A stretch of DNA of 37,471 nt. It comes from Thermoguttaceae bacterium. GTDB taxonomy: Bacteria > Planctomycetota > Planctomycetia > Pirellulales > Thermoguttaceae. Positions within the stretch are counted from its first letter, which is position 1. The number at the start of each line of letters is the position of its first letter. Made by a program: the position numbers and the translations under genes. This document shows, one piece after another, positions 26,109-37,143 of the stretch. The stretch lies in the NCBI GenBank assembly GCA_017441605.1, contig JAFRXD010000048.1, forward strand, positions 1 to 37,471. The letters run 5' to 3'. Under the pieces are notes generated by a model, which had not been told where the DNA came from, did not search any database, and was given only the letters and a program-made list of their open reading frames with translations.

Positions 26109-27923
26109 ATGTACAAATTACTGCTGATTTGGCGGTATCTCTTGACGCGCCGCATCGCGTTGGTCAGCGTCGTTAGCGTTACGCTCGGCGTCGCGACGAT
26201 GATCGTGGTCAACGCGGTGATGCTCGGCTTTAGTCGCGAGATGGAAAACCGCATTCACGGCGCGCTCTCGGACGTTACGATTAGTTCCCGATCGAGTCTT
26301 CGCGGCTTTGACGACGTCGACTCCCGTTTGCGAGACGTCCAAAAAGTCGCGGGCGATTTAGTCGAGGCGACGACCCCGACCGTCGCCACTCCCGGGCTTA
26401 TGAGCTTCGATTTCGGCGGAGGCGAGGTGATAACTCGTCAAGTTCAAGTCGTTGGAATCGACGCGGTTACCAACGAGAAAGTCACCGCCGTCGCTCAGTA
26501 TCTCCAACATCCGGCGAATCGCGAGCGTTTGTCGTTCGATTTGCGAGAGGACGGGTACGACGTCCAAAATCCCGTTTTCGGAGAGGACGGAACCGTTCGC
26601 CCTCGTTTGGAGCACGCGGGCTGGAAAAAGCGCCGCGCCGACGCGGAGTACGAAAAGTATCGTTGGCAAGAACAGGAGCGCCAACGGGAACTCTACGCCA
26701 AATCGAACAAACCGAGCTCCGCCCCTCCCATGGAGGGAGTCGTTGATTATTCCTCGACCGGCGCGGCCGATGGCGATTCCGAGGCCGACGGCGATCCCTA
26801 CGCCGCCGCTCTCGAAAATATGCCGACCGCGCCGACCGACGACGCGGTCGAATCGGACGACGAGTCGTCTGATTCTCCGGTCTCCGAACCGTCCGGCGAT
26901 CCGCTCGAAACTCCGTCAGAAACCGAAGAAGTCTCCGAACCCGACGCGCCCGGCTCCCCGTCTATCTTAATCGGTACCCCGTTCGACGGGATCGAGCGAT
27001 ACAATACCCAAATCGATCGCGCCACGACGCAGGAAACCGGCGCGATCGTAGGCGTCGGTTTAGTTGGAGGCTTGCGTCGCAAGCATCTCAATCCCGACAC
27101 CAACAAGGAGGAGATTCGCGAGAACTTGTCGCGGCTGCCGGGGGACGACGTAACCCTTTCTTTTCTAGCGGTCGGCGCCGAAAATTCGCTGCCCTCGATC
27201 GTTTACGATCGATTCACGATCGTCGATCTTTACGAATGTCGCATGGCGGAGTACGACGACTCGTTCGTCTTTGTTCCGATTGAGAAGCTGCAAGAGCTGC
27301 GCCGCATGATCGCCCCCGACGGAACGAGAATGGCGACTCAGATTCTCATTAAGGCGAAGCCCGGCGTAAAGATCGAGGATTTGAGAGATCGCCTCCGCGA
27401 AAGCGAGGAATTTCCCGAGCAACTCTACGATATCGAGACGTGGAAAGACCAACAAGCGACGACGTTGGCCGCCGTCGCGACCGAGCTTTCCATTTTGAAC
27501 GTTCTGCTGTTCCTCTCGATCGCGGTCGCGGGGTTTGGCATTTTGGCGATTTTCTTTATGATCGTCGTCGAAAAAACTCGCGACGTCGGCATTCTGAAAT
27601 CGCTCGGCGCGAGCGGCAATGGAATTATGCAAATCTTTCTGTTTTACGGACTTACCCTTGGCGTGATTGGCGCCGGATTGGGAACGGCGCTCGGTTTTTG
27701 GTTTGTCGCCAATATCCAGAAAGTCGCCGATTTTCTTTCTCGCGTAACCGGACGGGAAGTCTTCGATCCGACGATCTATATGTTCCACCAAGTCCCGGCG
27801 ATCATCGAGCCGTCGACCGTCTTTTGGATCATCGCGGGGTCGTTGTTTATCGCGGTGGCGTCCAGCGTCTTGCCCGCCCTTCGCGCCGCCAGACTTAAGC
27901 CCGTCGACGCCTTGCGCGTGTGA
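26109..27923 (+). CDS. FtsX/LolC-type ABC transporter permease
   Basis: It has 604 residues from ATG 26109 (AAGGA 9 nt upstream). A frame opening at 26064 overlaps lysS and is rejected. One membrane span lies at the N-terminus (ALVSVVSVTLGVATMIVVNAVML). A large extracytoplasmic part follows, and three spans in the last 170 residues (ILNVLLFLSIAVAGFGILAIFF, LFYGLTLGVIGAGLGTALGFWF, and one near the end) carry the FtsX domain motif EKTRDVGILKSLGAS. This is the MacB/LolCDE type that moves lipids, lipoproteins or peptides out of the inner membrane. Residues about 135-285 are an added charged and acidic, Ser/Pro-rich disordered stretch. Its partner ATPase is encoded 63 bp downstream. Confidence 0.88.
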   Translation: MYKLLLIWRYLLTRRIALVSVVSVTLGVATMIVVNAVMLGFSREMENRIHGALSDVTISSRSSLRGFDDVDSRLRDVQKVAGDLVEATTPTVATPGLMSFDFGGGEVITRQVQVVGIDAVTNEKVTAVAQYLQHPANRERLSFDLREDGYDVQNPVFGEDGTVRPRLEHAGWKKRRADAEYEKYRWQEQERQRELYAKSNKPSSAPPMEGVVDYSSTGAADGDSEADGDPYAAALENMPTAPTDDAVESDDESSDSPVSEPSGDPLETPSETEEVSEPDAPGSPSILIGTPFDGIERYNTQIDRATTQETGAIVGVGLVGGLRRKHLNPDTNKEEIRENLSRLPGDDVTLSFLAVGAENSLPSIVYDRFTIVDLYECRMAEYDDSFVFVPIEKLQELRRMIAPDGTRMATQILIKAKPGVKIEDLRDRLRESEEFPEQLYDIETWKDQQATTLAAVATELSILNVLLFLSIAVAGFGILAIFFMIVVEKTRDVGILKSLGASGNGIMQIFLFYGLTLGVIGAGLGTALGFWFVANIQKVADFLSRVTGREVFDPTIYMFHQVPAIIEPSTVFWIIAGSLFIAVASSVLPALRAARLKPVDALRV

Positions 27924-27986
27924 CAAAAACTATATTTCGATAGAGTCGCGTTTTTTTAAAGAACGATTAGTTAAGGAAAGTGTTCG

Positions 27987-29168
27987 ATGGATCGAGCGAT
28001 CGACGACGCGCGCGCCCAAGACGCGAAAATTCTGGCGAGTTTGCGCCGACGTTCTTCGGCTTCCAACCCAAAGGAAGAAAAAGTCTTGAACGCGAGCTCG
28101 CGTCCCGAGGATCGCGCCGAGGCGCTTCGTCGTCTCGTTTCGTCCAACGCGGCTAAGGAACCGACCGGCGCCCTTAGCGCGCTCAGCTCGACGCTGCGTC
28201 GAGAGCTTGGCGACGCGTCCGCCTTTTCCTCGGAAAACGCGACCGAGGATCCGACGCTCGATCTTGTCGAGGCGGAATTGACCGCCGCCGCGAAGGGCGA
28301 TGAAGACGCGACTCCTCTCGCCCCCGAGAGCGAGGCGACGACCGAACCCGCGCCGATTCCGGAATCGCCGCGCCGAGTCGAAGTCGACGAGCCCGTCCCG
28401 AGCGGTGTTGTCCCCGCGCCGAGCGTCGCGACCGAGGCCGCGAAATCGCGCGACGTCGACGCGCCCGATCTCCTCGTCGTTTCCGAATTGCGCAAGGGGT
28501 ACGGTAAGGGCAAAAAACTAATTCCCGTTTTGCAGGGCGTCAATCTATCCGTTCGCAAGGGCGAGCTTCTGGCGATCGTCGGGCAGAGTGGTTCCGGTAA
28601 AAGCACCCTGTTGCATCTAATGGGAACCCTCGATATTCCCGATTCGGGAACGATTCATTTCGACGGTCAGCGCATCGACAATCTCCCGACCTCTCAGCGC
28701 GACGTTCTGCGCAACCGATTTATTGGTATGATCTTCCAGTTCTATCATCTCATTCCCGAGATGACGACGTTGGAGAACGTGCTCGCCCCGTTGATGATTC
28801 GCGATTCGATCTTGGGGTATTGGAGCAAGCGAGCCAAGTACGTCGAGCGCGCGAAGGAATTGCTCGATATGGTCGGGCTTTCCCACCGCTTGAAGCACAA
28901 GCCGAACGAATTGTCCGGAGGGGAAATGCAGCGCGCCTCCATCGCGAGGGCTCTCATTACCAATCCGCGCGTTTTATTGGCGGACGAGCCGACCGGAAAT
29001 CTCGATTCGAAGGCCTCGCTCGGCGTCCTCGATTTGCTTCGCAGACTCAATCGCGAGAAAAATCTCACGATCGTTATGGTAACTCACGATATGAGCCAAG
29101 CTCGCGACGCCGATCGCGCCGTAAGGATCGTCGACGGCTGGATCGAACCGGAAGCGGCGCGAATCTGA
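27987..29168 (+). CDS. LolD/MacB-type ABC transporter ATPase with N-terminal extension
   Basis: This ATPase powers the permease encoded just upstream. The ABC domain (residues about 160-393) has Walker A GQSGSGKST (199-207), a Q loop in FQFYHLIPEMTTLENV, signature LSGGEMQR, Walker B VLLADEPTGNLD, and the switch His in VTHDM. LolD-type proteins are normally about 220-240 residues. This one has about 160 extra residues before the domain, rich in Ala, Ser, Glu and Pro and without a recognised fold. The start at 27987 has AAGGA at good spacing, so the extension is probably made. The ATPase function is secure; the role of the extension is not. Confidence 0.93.
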   Translation: MDRAIDDARAQDAKILASLRRRSSASNPKEEKVLNASSRPEDRAEALRRLVSSNAAKEPTGALSALSSTLRRELGDASAFSSENATEDPTLDLVEAELTAAAKGDEDATPLAPESEATTEPAPIPESPRRVEVDEPVPSGVVPAPSVATEAAKSRDVDAPDLLVVSELRKGYGKGKKLIPVLQGVNLSVRKGELLAIVGQSGSGKSTLLHLMGTLDIPDSGTIHFDGQRIDNLPTSQRDVLRNRFIGMIFQFYHLIPEMTTLENVLAPLMIRDSILGYWSKRAKYVERAKELLDMVGLSHRLKHKPNELSGGEMQRASIARALITNPRVLLADEPTGNLDSKASLGVLDLLRRLNREKNLTIVMVTHDMSQARDADRAVRIVDGWIEPEAARI

Positions 29169-29387
29169 AGCGCGCGCAACGATCGTCTCTTTTAACGCGC
29201 GTCCGCTTCTTTCCTTAACCGAGGCGGCGCGTTTCTTTCGCGGTTTCGCTCCAACGCGCCGGTAAATCGCCCGCGTTCTCTTGACGTCGAGGACTATTTT
29301 GATAGACTAAGACGCGCGTCGACTTCCGGTTTGTCGACGCGACGTCTCGATTTATCAAATCTGTCCGAGACGACGGACGAGCGATTA

Positions 29388-30320
29388 ATGTTCGATAACT
29401 TTTCCCAGCGCCTGTATTTCTTAAAGTGGTTCTTCCAAATTCGGGTTCTCGGAGCGCGCAAACCGTTGCAGACCGTTTTGGGCGTTTCGGACAAGTGCAA
29501 TTTGCGTTGCGCGCACTGCTCGGTCGTTAAACCCCTCGCTCTTTCCACGACAAAAACTTGCGAGCAAATCGAGCGCGAATTGCGCGAGTGTTTTCGAATG
29601 GGCTCGAGATTCGTCGACTTCGAAGGCGGCGAGCCTTTTCTTTGGCGAGACGGAACCAAAACGATCGACGATCTCTGCGCGCTCGCCAAACGCCTCGGTT
29701 TCTTCTCCGCGACGATTACCACCAACGCCCAACTTCCCTTTGACGCTCCGAACGCGGATCTTATTTGGGTGAGTCTTGACGGCGTCGGCGCCCGGTTCGA
29801 CGAGATTCGCGGACAAGGCGCGTTCGAGCGTTTGGAAAGAAACGTCGAGGCGACCCGTTTTCCGCGTTTGAACGCCAATATGGTCGTCAATCGAATTAAT
29901 TTCGAGGACGTGGACGCCGTCGTCGATTATGTTTGGAAATCCCCGTTTTTTAACGAATTGTCCGTTAATTTCCACACCCCTTTTCCCGGAACCGAATCGC
30001 TCGAGCTCGATTGGGACGCGCGCCGGAAGGTTATCGATCTCTTAATCGAGCGGAAGAAAAAGGGCGCTCCGATTACGAACACCTTTCGAGGACTCCGCGG
30101 CCTCAAAGATATGTCGTTTACAAAGCGTTGCTGGATCGCCAATTTCGTCTCGGTCGACGGTTCGTTCTCCCCTTGTTGTCCCGGTCGCGAGCTTGGAATT
30201 TGCGATCGGTGCGGGTTCGGAATGGCGACGGAAATGACGGGAATATACAATCTTTCGTTTGAGACGATACTCGCCGGACTTAATTTGAGAAAGCGAAATC
30301 CGAAGGTTAATGTTTCTTGA
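29388..30320 (+). CDS. Radical SAM protein with SPASM-like C-terminus
   Basis: It has 310 residues. Cys37, Cys41 and Cys44 (CNLRCAHC) bind the [4Fe-4S] cluster that cleaves S-adenosylmethionine, and FVDFEGGEPFLW contains the GGE motif. Near the C-terminus KRCW, SPCCPG and GICDRCG give five cysteines for an auxiliary cluster, as in SPASM proteins that modify peptides or cofactors. A frame opens at TTG 29331, but ATG 29388 gives the more natural N-terminus; both ribosome sites are weak. It precedes a prepilin-like gene by 69 bp. The reaction is unknown, and the neighbour suggests possible action on a peptide or envelope product, which is speculation. Confidence 0.8.
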   Translation: MFDNFSQRLYFLKWFFQIRVLGARKPLQTVLGVSDKCNLRCAHCSVVKPLALSTTKTCEQIERELRECFRMGSRFVDFEGGEPFLWRDGTKTIDDLCALAKRLGFFSATITTNAQLPFDAPNADLIWVSLDGVGARFDEIRGQGAFERLERNVEATRFPRLNANMVVNRINFEDVDAVVDYVWKSPFFNELSVNFHTPFPGTESLELDWDARRKVIDLLIERKKKGAPITNTFRGLRGLKDMSFTKRCWIANFVSVDGSFSPCCPGRELGICDRCGFGMATEMTGIYNLSFETILAGLNLRKRNPKVNVS

Positions 30321-30389
30321 ATCCAATCGTTTGGACGCGGCGCCGCCGATTCTATTCGCCGCGTCGATATTCGCGATGGAAGGTTTGCT

Positions 30390-31538
30390 ATGAGCGAAAA
30401 ATTATTTGGCGCGCGTTGGTCCGGATTCGATCGGACGGACGGATCGAGTTTTTCCGAAGAGTTGAAGTTGCGCTTCGACGAGTACCTTGATTCGAAACGC
30501 GGCGCTTTTACTTTGGTCGAACTTCTCGTCGTTATCGCGATTATCGGGATCCTGATTGGATTGTTGCTTCCCGCCGTTCAGGCGGCTCGCGAAACCGCGA
30601 GGCGCGTCTCGTGTCTCAATAATTTAAAGCAAGTCGGCTTGGCCCTCCATAACGTTCACGACGTCAAGGGCGAGTTGCCCGCCGGTTGCGTCGACGAGGT
30701 TTTGGGCGTGCCCGGTTATCAAGGCGGTTTCTATAGCGGAAGAATCTTTGTTTTGCCCTATGTGGAACAAGTCCCGCGATACGAAGCCTTTATGGACGAC
30801 ATGCGCAATAAGCGAGTCGACGGTTTTACCGGCGTCATCGTCGGGCGACCCGCGTGGAACGACGGCGCGATTTCCACTCTGACTTGTCCTTCCGATCCGA
30901 ATCGCGAAGGCAAGCCGTCGACTTGGCCCGTCGCCTCGAGGCTCAATTTCTCCTTCTGCGCCGGCGACGCCCTAATTCCCGATTCTACCGCGAGTTTCGC
31001 GTCGACCGAGCGGCGGGGGCTCTTTCGACCCTTGAAAGCGAAGCGGTTGTCCGACTGCGTCGACGGAACGAGCGCCACGATCGCCGGCGGAGAATCGGCG
31101 ATAGCGTCCGGTTCTTACGATAATCGCGTCAAAGGCGGGGTCGTCTTAGTCTCTTCCATGTTTGTCGACAATTCGATTCGACCGAGCGAGTGCCTCGAGC
31201 GCGGGCGCGACCCTAAAAACGTCTCGCTCCTTTCCGAAACCTCTCCGTACGCGAGAAATAACTTCTTCTACGACGGCGTGGTCGCCCAGTCGTTGCTGGT
31301 CGCCAACGTTCCTCCCAATTCCCCCGTTTGCGCCGTCCAAGGCGCGATTTGCGGAGGTTCCTCGAGTTTTCACCCCGGCGGGGCGAACGTTGTCTTCGTC
31401 GACGGTTCCGCGCGCTTCGTCTCCGAAACCGTCGACTGCGGAGATTTAACCAAACTCGAGCCCGTTTCCGGAGCCAGTCCTTACGGAGTCTGGGGCGCTT
31501 TGGCGACTCCCGCCGGAAGCGAGTCGCTAGCGCTTTAA
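30390..31538 (+). CDS. DUF1559 type IV prepilin-like protein
   Basis: It has 382 residues and belongs to the large planctomycete family of proteins with a prepilin N-terminus and a globular C-terminal domain ending in H-x9-DG ([14 protein letters not shown]). The cleavage and helix region is [19 protein letters not shown], with Glu at +5 if cut after Ala39. The leader is 39 residues, much longer than usual, and the residue before the cut is Ala instead of Gly. GGAAGG 6 nt before ATG 30390 supports the long leader. These proteins are thought to be pilins or pseudopilins. UbiA-type prenyltransferase is encoded 25 bp downstream. Confidence 0.92.
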   Translation: MSEKLFGARWSGFDRTDGSSFSEELKLRFDEYLDSKRGAFTLVELLVVIAIIGILIGLLLPAVQAARETARRVSCLNNLKQVGLALHNVHDVKGELPAGCVDEVLGVPGYQGGFYSGRIFVLPYVEQVPRYEAFMDDMRNKRVDGFTGVIVGRPAWNDGAISTLTCPSDPNREGKPSTWPVASRLNFSFCAGDALIPDSTASFASTERRGLFRPLKAKRLSDCVDGTSATIAGGESAIASGSYDNRVKGGVVLVSSMFVDNSIRPSECLERGRDPKNVSLLSETSPYARNNFFYDGVVAQSLLVANVPPNSPVCAVQGAICGGSSSFHPGGANVVFVDGSARFVSETVDCGDLTKLEPVSGASPYGVWGALATPAGSESLAL

Positions 31539-31563
31539 TACGCGACGAAAAGGTTCGCGCGAT

Positions 31564-32580
31564 ATGATAAAAAAGATTCTTTTTTGGATCAATTGTTCGA
31601 GATGGCCGAGTTTCGCCCAGAGTTTTTGGTCCGCCCTTTTGGCGCTCGTCGTCGTTCTTTGCGATAGAGATCAAACTCTCGATTGGCGAGACGTTTTATT
31701 AGGGGCGCTGGCGGTTCTCGGCGTCCCGTTGGCTCACGCCGGAGCCAATCTTTTCGACGACTACTTCGACTACGTTTCCCACGCCGTTCGACGACGAAAA
31801 GAAATGGTCGACGGCGGCGTTCGCGCCCGCTCGCAAAAATGCGCCTATTTGGATTCGGGTAAAGCGACGACGAGGCAACTGTTTGTCGCCGCCGGCGTTT
31901 TTTGCCTGCTCGCGACGATCTGCGGACTCGTCGTTCTAGTTTTTCGCGGACCGGTTCTTTTGATCCCGATCGCGAGCGGAGGCTTATTGGCGTTCTTTTA
32001 TTCGGCGCCCCCGTTTCGATTAAGTTATCGCGGACTCGGCGAAGTCGTTGTCGGACTCATCTTTGGACCGATCGTTATGTCCGGCGTTTCTTTGGCGACT
32101 TGCGGGCGATTGACGCCTTCCGTCGCTTGGCTCTCCGTCCCGATGGGGATTTTGGCGGCCAATATCCTATTCGTTCATTCGATTATGGATCTGGATCCGG
32201 ATCTGCGAGCGGGCAAGCGCGCTCTAGCGGCGCTATTGGGCTCGCCGTCGCGAGCCGTCGCTTTTGACGGAGATTTATTGATAACTTGCTATTTCGCCGT
32301 GATTATCGGGGTCGTTTTCGGCTCCGTTTCGCCCTTTGCGTTAATCGTTTTGGCGACGACTCCGATGGCTATCGAGCTGTTTCTCTCGATGAGAATCTAC
32401 CTGAAAGATCCGGAAAAAGTCCCGGAACCCAAATGGTTCCGAGGTCCCATGGGCTCGTGGGAGCTTATTGCTCGCGCCGGATTGGGGTGGTTCATGTTCC
32501 GCTGGTACCTAGCGAGAAATTTGCTAACCTTTTTCGCGCTGTGCCTTTTGGTTTCGACTCTTTTGGCGCGTTTTGTCTGA
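31564..32580 (+). CDS. UbiA/MenA-family prenyltransferase
   Basis: It has 338 residues with about eight or nine predicted membrane spans. The first Asp-rich motif is ANLFDDYFDY (61-70), as in MenA (1,4-dihydroxy-2-naphthoate polyprenyltransferase), and a second Asp pair lies in MDLDPDLRAGKR. Such enzymes attach a polyprenyl tail to an aromatic acceptor and make menaquinone precursors. SAPPFRLSYRGLGE also matches MenA-like members. No other menaquinone gene is nearby, so the acceptor is inferred. It ends at a shared terminator facing the ATP synthase genes. Confidence 0.85.
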   Translation: MIKKILFWINCSRWPSFAQSFWSALLALVVVLCDRDQTLDWRDVLLGALAVLGVPLAHAGANLFDDYFDYVSHAVRRRKEMVDGGVRARSQKCAYLDSGKATTRQLFVAAGVFCLLATICGLVVLVFRGPVLLIPIASGGLLAFFYSAPPFRLSYRGLGEVVVGLIFGPIVMSGVSLATCGRLTPSVAWLSVPMGILAANILFVHSIMDLDPDLRAGKRALAALLGSPSRAVAFDGDLLITCYFAVIIGVVFGSVSPFALIVLATTPMAIELFLSMRIYLKDPEKVPEPKWFRGPMGSWELIARAGLGWFMFRWYLARNLLTFFALCLLVSTLLARFV

Positions 32581-32596
32581 GCGTTCCCGTTTGGGA

Positions 32597-32640
32597 CAAA
32601 AAAAACTCCTCGAACCCGCGAGATTCGAGGAGTTTTTTAT
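32597..32640. terminator. Bidirectional terminator between the prenyltransferase gene and atpC
   Basis: An 11-bp perfect stem (32604-32614 with 32624-32634) has an A run on one side and a T run on the other, and it lies between convergent genes. Confidence 0.8.
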
Positions 32641-32660
32641 CGAGGATTGGCCGTTGGGCG

Positions 32661-33062
32661 TTATTTCGCGCTCGCGATTTTCTCCGCGTATCGAAGCCGC
32701 GTTCGCGCTCGTTGAACCGCGCCCTCCTTGCTCTTCGATAGTTCGGGCGTGTTGGAAGGGCGACTCAAGGCTTTGCGCAGCTCCTCCTTAGCTCCCTCGA
32801 CGGTCAGCGAGGAAAGCTCGACGACCCGATTCGCCAACAGCGTCGTCGCGTTGTCGACGACCTCGACGAATCCGCCCTCGACCCACCAGCGCTCGACCGA
32901 GCCTCCTTTTAGCGTCAGACGCATCTCCCCCGCGCCCAATCTTCCAACGACGGGCGCGCGATTCTCGCCGATCCCAAACTCGCCGTCGTAAAGCGGCAAA
33001 ACGATGAATTCGACCTCTTGGTCGACGACCGTCTTTTCGGGCGTAATTGCGACGCATCTCAT
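32661..33062 (-). CDS. atpC: ATP synthase epsilon subunit
   Basis: It has 133 residues. The N-terminal beta-sandwich (VDQEVEFIVLPLYDGEFGIGENRAPVVGRL) and two C-terminal helices (AQRARTRLRYAEK-type) are complete. Epsilon links gamma to the c-ring and limits ATP hydrolysis. It is the last gene of the ATP synthase set, 42 bp after atpD, and is followed by the terminator. All features are ordinary. Confidence 0.95.
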   Translation of the reverse strand: MRCVAITPEKTVVDQEVEFIVLPLYDGEFGIGENRAPVVGRLGAGEMRLTLKGGSVERWWVEGGFVEVVDNATTLLANRVVELSSLTVEGAKEELRKALSRPSNTPELSKSKEGAVQRARTRLRYAEKIASAK

Positions 33063-33104
33063 TTGCGCGCGTCCTCCGAGCGATGAAATAGTGGAGAGGA
33101 ATGG

Positions 33105-34568
<1,464 letters not shown>

Positions 34569-34697
34569 TTAGTCGCAACGTTGAGGGCGGGTCGAACCCC
34601 GGTTCCGAATCGAGCGCTCGGATCGTTCGAGATTTCGGTTCTCGCCTCGGTTAACAATTACGGTAAAAATGGTTGACGACGCGCGGCGAATCCGACT

Positions 34698-35576
34698 CTA
34701 TTTGAGCGCGGACGCCCCGCTCACCACCTCGATAATCTCGTTCGTGATTTGCGATTGCCGCGCCCGATTGTAAGTCGCGGTTAGCGTCGAGATCATCGAA
34801 TCGGCGTTGTCCGTCGCCGCTTTCATCGCGGTCATTCGGGCGATTTGTTCGCCTACCGCCGCGTCCAAAAATCGTTTGAACATATTGACCCGAAACGCGT
34901 TCGGAACGACCTCTTCCAAAACGCTCTCGGGGGAGGGAAGGAACTCGTACTCCGTTCGCGAGCGCTCGGAGACGCCTTTGGAATCGTCCCGCGTTTCGGA
35001 AAACGGCAATAGGGTTTCCGCGACCGGAAACTGTTTCGAAAGGGACCCGAATTTACAATAGGCGACGTCGATTCGATCGACTTCCCCGGTCGCGTAGCGA
35101 TCGAGATAATCGTCCGCGATTTCGAGAACTTGGTCGTAGGTCGGCTTGTGGTCGAAACGCTCGAATCCCCGCGCGATTTCGTAACTTCGGTATTTCAAAA
35201 ACGATATGCCGCGCTTTCCGGAAACGTCGAGCTCGACCTCTCCGTATTCGGCGCGAAGCTCGTCCAATCGCGCGGTCGCCGTCCGAAGAACTCCGGAATT
35301 GTAGCCCCCGCACATGCCCCGGTTCGCCGTCAAAACGAGGAGAATCGCGCGCTTCTTCGACTCGCGCTTCGCTAGGAGGGGACTCGCCCCCTCGAGTCCC
35401 GAATTCGATAGGTCGGCTACCAGCCTCGCGAGGCGCTCCGCGTAATCGCCCGCCGCGACCGCTCGTTCCATTGCGCGTCGAAACTGCGCGGTGGAAACCA
35501 GTTCCATCGTTTTTGTGATCTTGCGAATGTTCGCGATCGATCTTCGTCGCTTGTCGAGCGCTCTTGCTTTTGCCAT
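34698..35576 (-). CDS. atpG: ATP synthase gamma subunit
   Basis: It has 292 residues and forms the central shaft of F1. The N-terminal helix (ALDKRRRSIANIRKITKTMELVSTAQFRR) and C-terminal helix (NADSMISTLTATYNRARQSQITNEIIEVVSGA) are conserved. The normal length and intact ends support function. It lies between atpA and atpD, and a strong hairpin separates it from atpA. Confidence 0.97.
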   Translation of the reverse strand: MAKARALDKRRRSIANIRKITKTMELVSTAQFRRAMERAVAAGDYAERLARLVADLSNSGLEGASPLLAKRESKKRAILLVLTANRGMCGGYNSGVLRTATARLDELRAEYGEVELDVSGKRGISFLKYRSYEIARGFERFDHKPTYDQVLEIADDYLDRYATGEVDRIDVAYCKFGSLSKQFPVAETLLPFSETRDDSKGVSERSRTEYEFLPSPESVLEEVVPNAFRVNMFKRFLDAAVGEQIARMTAMKAATDNADSMISTLTATYNRARQSQITNEIIEVVSGASALK

Positions 35577-35590
35577 GCTTCGGTCGCCTC

Positions 35591-35615
35591 AAAAGAGCCG
35601 GGGACGCCCCGGCTC
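35591..35615 (-). terminator. Strong terminator-like hairpin between atpA and atpG
   Basis: A perfect 9-bp GC stem (35595-35603 with 35607-35615) and 3-nt loop begins one nucleotide after the atpA stop. On the minus strand it is followed by only TTTT. Inside an operon it may act as an attenuator or RNA-stability element. Confidence 0.55.
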
Positions 35616-35616
35616 G

Positions 35617-37143
35617 TTAACGTTCGCTTTCGCGATTCAAGTATTTCTCGTTGAACTCTCTCAGCGCCTCGTCGATTCGATCCGTCTCTTCTCGCGACAT
35701 TTTGCGCGTCAAGGATTTGAGCTCGTCCCACAGCGAACCGCGATTCTTGTGGAACCAATCGAGGAACTCTTTTTCCCAGTCGCGAACCGAGTCGACCGGT
35801 ACGGCGTCGATAAAACCCTTGGTTCCGGCGTAGACAACCAACACTTGGTCGATCGCGTCGAGCGGTTGGCAAATCCCCTGGATTAGGAGCTGATTCATTC
35901 GGTAACCGCGATCGAGCCGCTGCTGGGTCGCCGCGTCGAGATCCGAGCCGAGTTGCGCGAACGCTTCCAATTCCCTAAACGCCGCCAAGTCGAGTCTTAG
36001 ACCGCCCGCGACTTGTTTCATCGCGGGAATCTGCGCCGAGCCGCCGACTCGGGACACCGAAATGCCGACGTTCATTGCCGGGCGTTGACCCCTAAAGAAC
36101 AAGTCCGGTTGGAGATAGATCTGACCGTCCGTGATCGAAATCACGTTCGTCGGAATGTACGCCGAGACCTCCCCCTCTTGCGTCTCGATAATCGGCAACG
36201 ACGTAAGAGAGCCTCCACCGAGCTCGTCCGACAACTTCGCGCTGCGCTCGAGAAGTCGGCTGTGGCAGTAGAAAACGTCCCCGGGATAAGCCTCGCGCCC
36301 TGGGGGACGACGCATAAGCAGCGACAGTTGTCGGTACGCGACCGCTTGTTTCGACAAGTCGTCGTACACGATAAGCGCGTGCTCCCCTTTGTACATAAAG
36401 TATTCCGCCATCGCGGTGCCCGCGTAGGGCGCCACGTACTGTAGCGGCGCGGGGGAGCTTGCGCCCGCCACGATCACCGTCGTGTACTCCATCGCCCCGT
36501 GTTGTCGAAGCGTCTCGACGACTCCCGCGACCGTCGAGTCTTTTTGACCGATCGCGACGTAGAAGCACTTGACTCCTTTGCCCTTTTGATTGACAATCGC
36601 GTCGACCCCGATTTGCGTTTTGCCGGTTTTGCGGTCCCCGATAATGAGTTCGCGCTGACCGCGTCCGATCGGCGTCATCGCGTCGATCGCTTTGATTCCG
36701 GTTTGAAGCGCCTCGCGAACCGGTTGTCGGTCGGCGACGCCCGGCGCGGGGCTTTCGACGAGCCTGCGCTCGGTCGCGCGAACGGGACCCTGTTCGTCGA
36801 GAGGGTTCCCCAACGGATCCAAAACGCGCCCCAAAACCGCGTCCCCGACCGGAACGCTCAACAACTTGCCGGTCGCGCGAACTTCGTCTCCTTCTTGGAT
36901 TTTGAGGTAATCGCCGAGCAAAATGACCCCGACGCTGTTCTCTTCGAGGTTGAACGCCAGTCCGACGACGTCGTTCGGGAAGAGCAACATTTCGCCCGAC
37001 ATCGCTCCCGCAAGTCCGTAGACTTGAGCGATCCCGTCTCCGACTTCGATAACCCGTCCGACTTCTCGAACGTCTATTCGAGCCTCGAACTGCTCAATTT
37101 CCTTCTGGATAACGGAAGCTATCTCGTCTGCTTTGAATTTCAT
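35617..37143 (-). CDS. atpA: ATP synthase alpha subunit
   Basis: It has 508 residues and is the regulatory nucleotide-binding subunit of F1. The P-loop is GDRKTGKT (169-176). [73 protein letters not shown] sequence is intact. ATG 37143 follows AGGAG by 6 nt and matches the family N-terminus ([12 protein letters not shown]), so it is preferred to the TTG five codons earlier. It follows atpH by about 50 bp. Confidence 0.97.
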   Translation of the reverse strand: MKFKADEIASVIQKEIEQFEARIDVREVGRVIEVGDGIAQVYGLAGAMSGEMLLFPNDVVGLAFNLEENSVGVILLGDYLKIQEGDEVRATGKLLSVPVGDAVLGRVLDPLGNPLDEQGPVRATERRLVESPAPGVADRQPVREALQTGIKAIDAMTPIGRGQRELIIGDRKTGKTQIGVDAIVNQKGKGVKCFYVAIGQKDSTVAGVVETLRQHGAMEYTTVIVAGASSPAPLQYVAPYAGTAMAEYFMYKGEHALIVYDDLSKQAVAYRQLSLLMRRPPGREAYPGDVFYCHSRLLERSAKLSDELGGGSLTSLPIIETQEGEVSAYIPTNVISITDGQIYLQPDLFFRGQRPAMNVGISVSRVGGSAQIPAMKQVAGGLRLDLAAFRELEAFAQLGSDLDAATQQRLDRGYRMNQLLIQGICQPLDAIDQVLVVYAGTKGFIDAVPVDSVRDWEKEFLDWFHKNRGSLWDELKSLTRKMSREETDRIDEALREFNEKYLNRESER

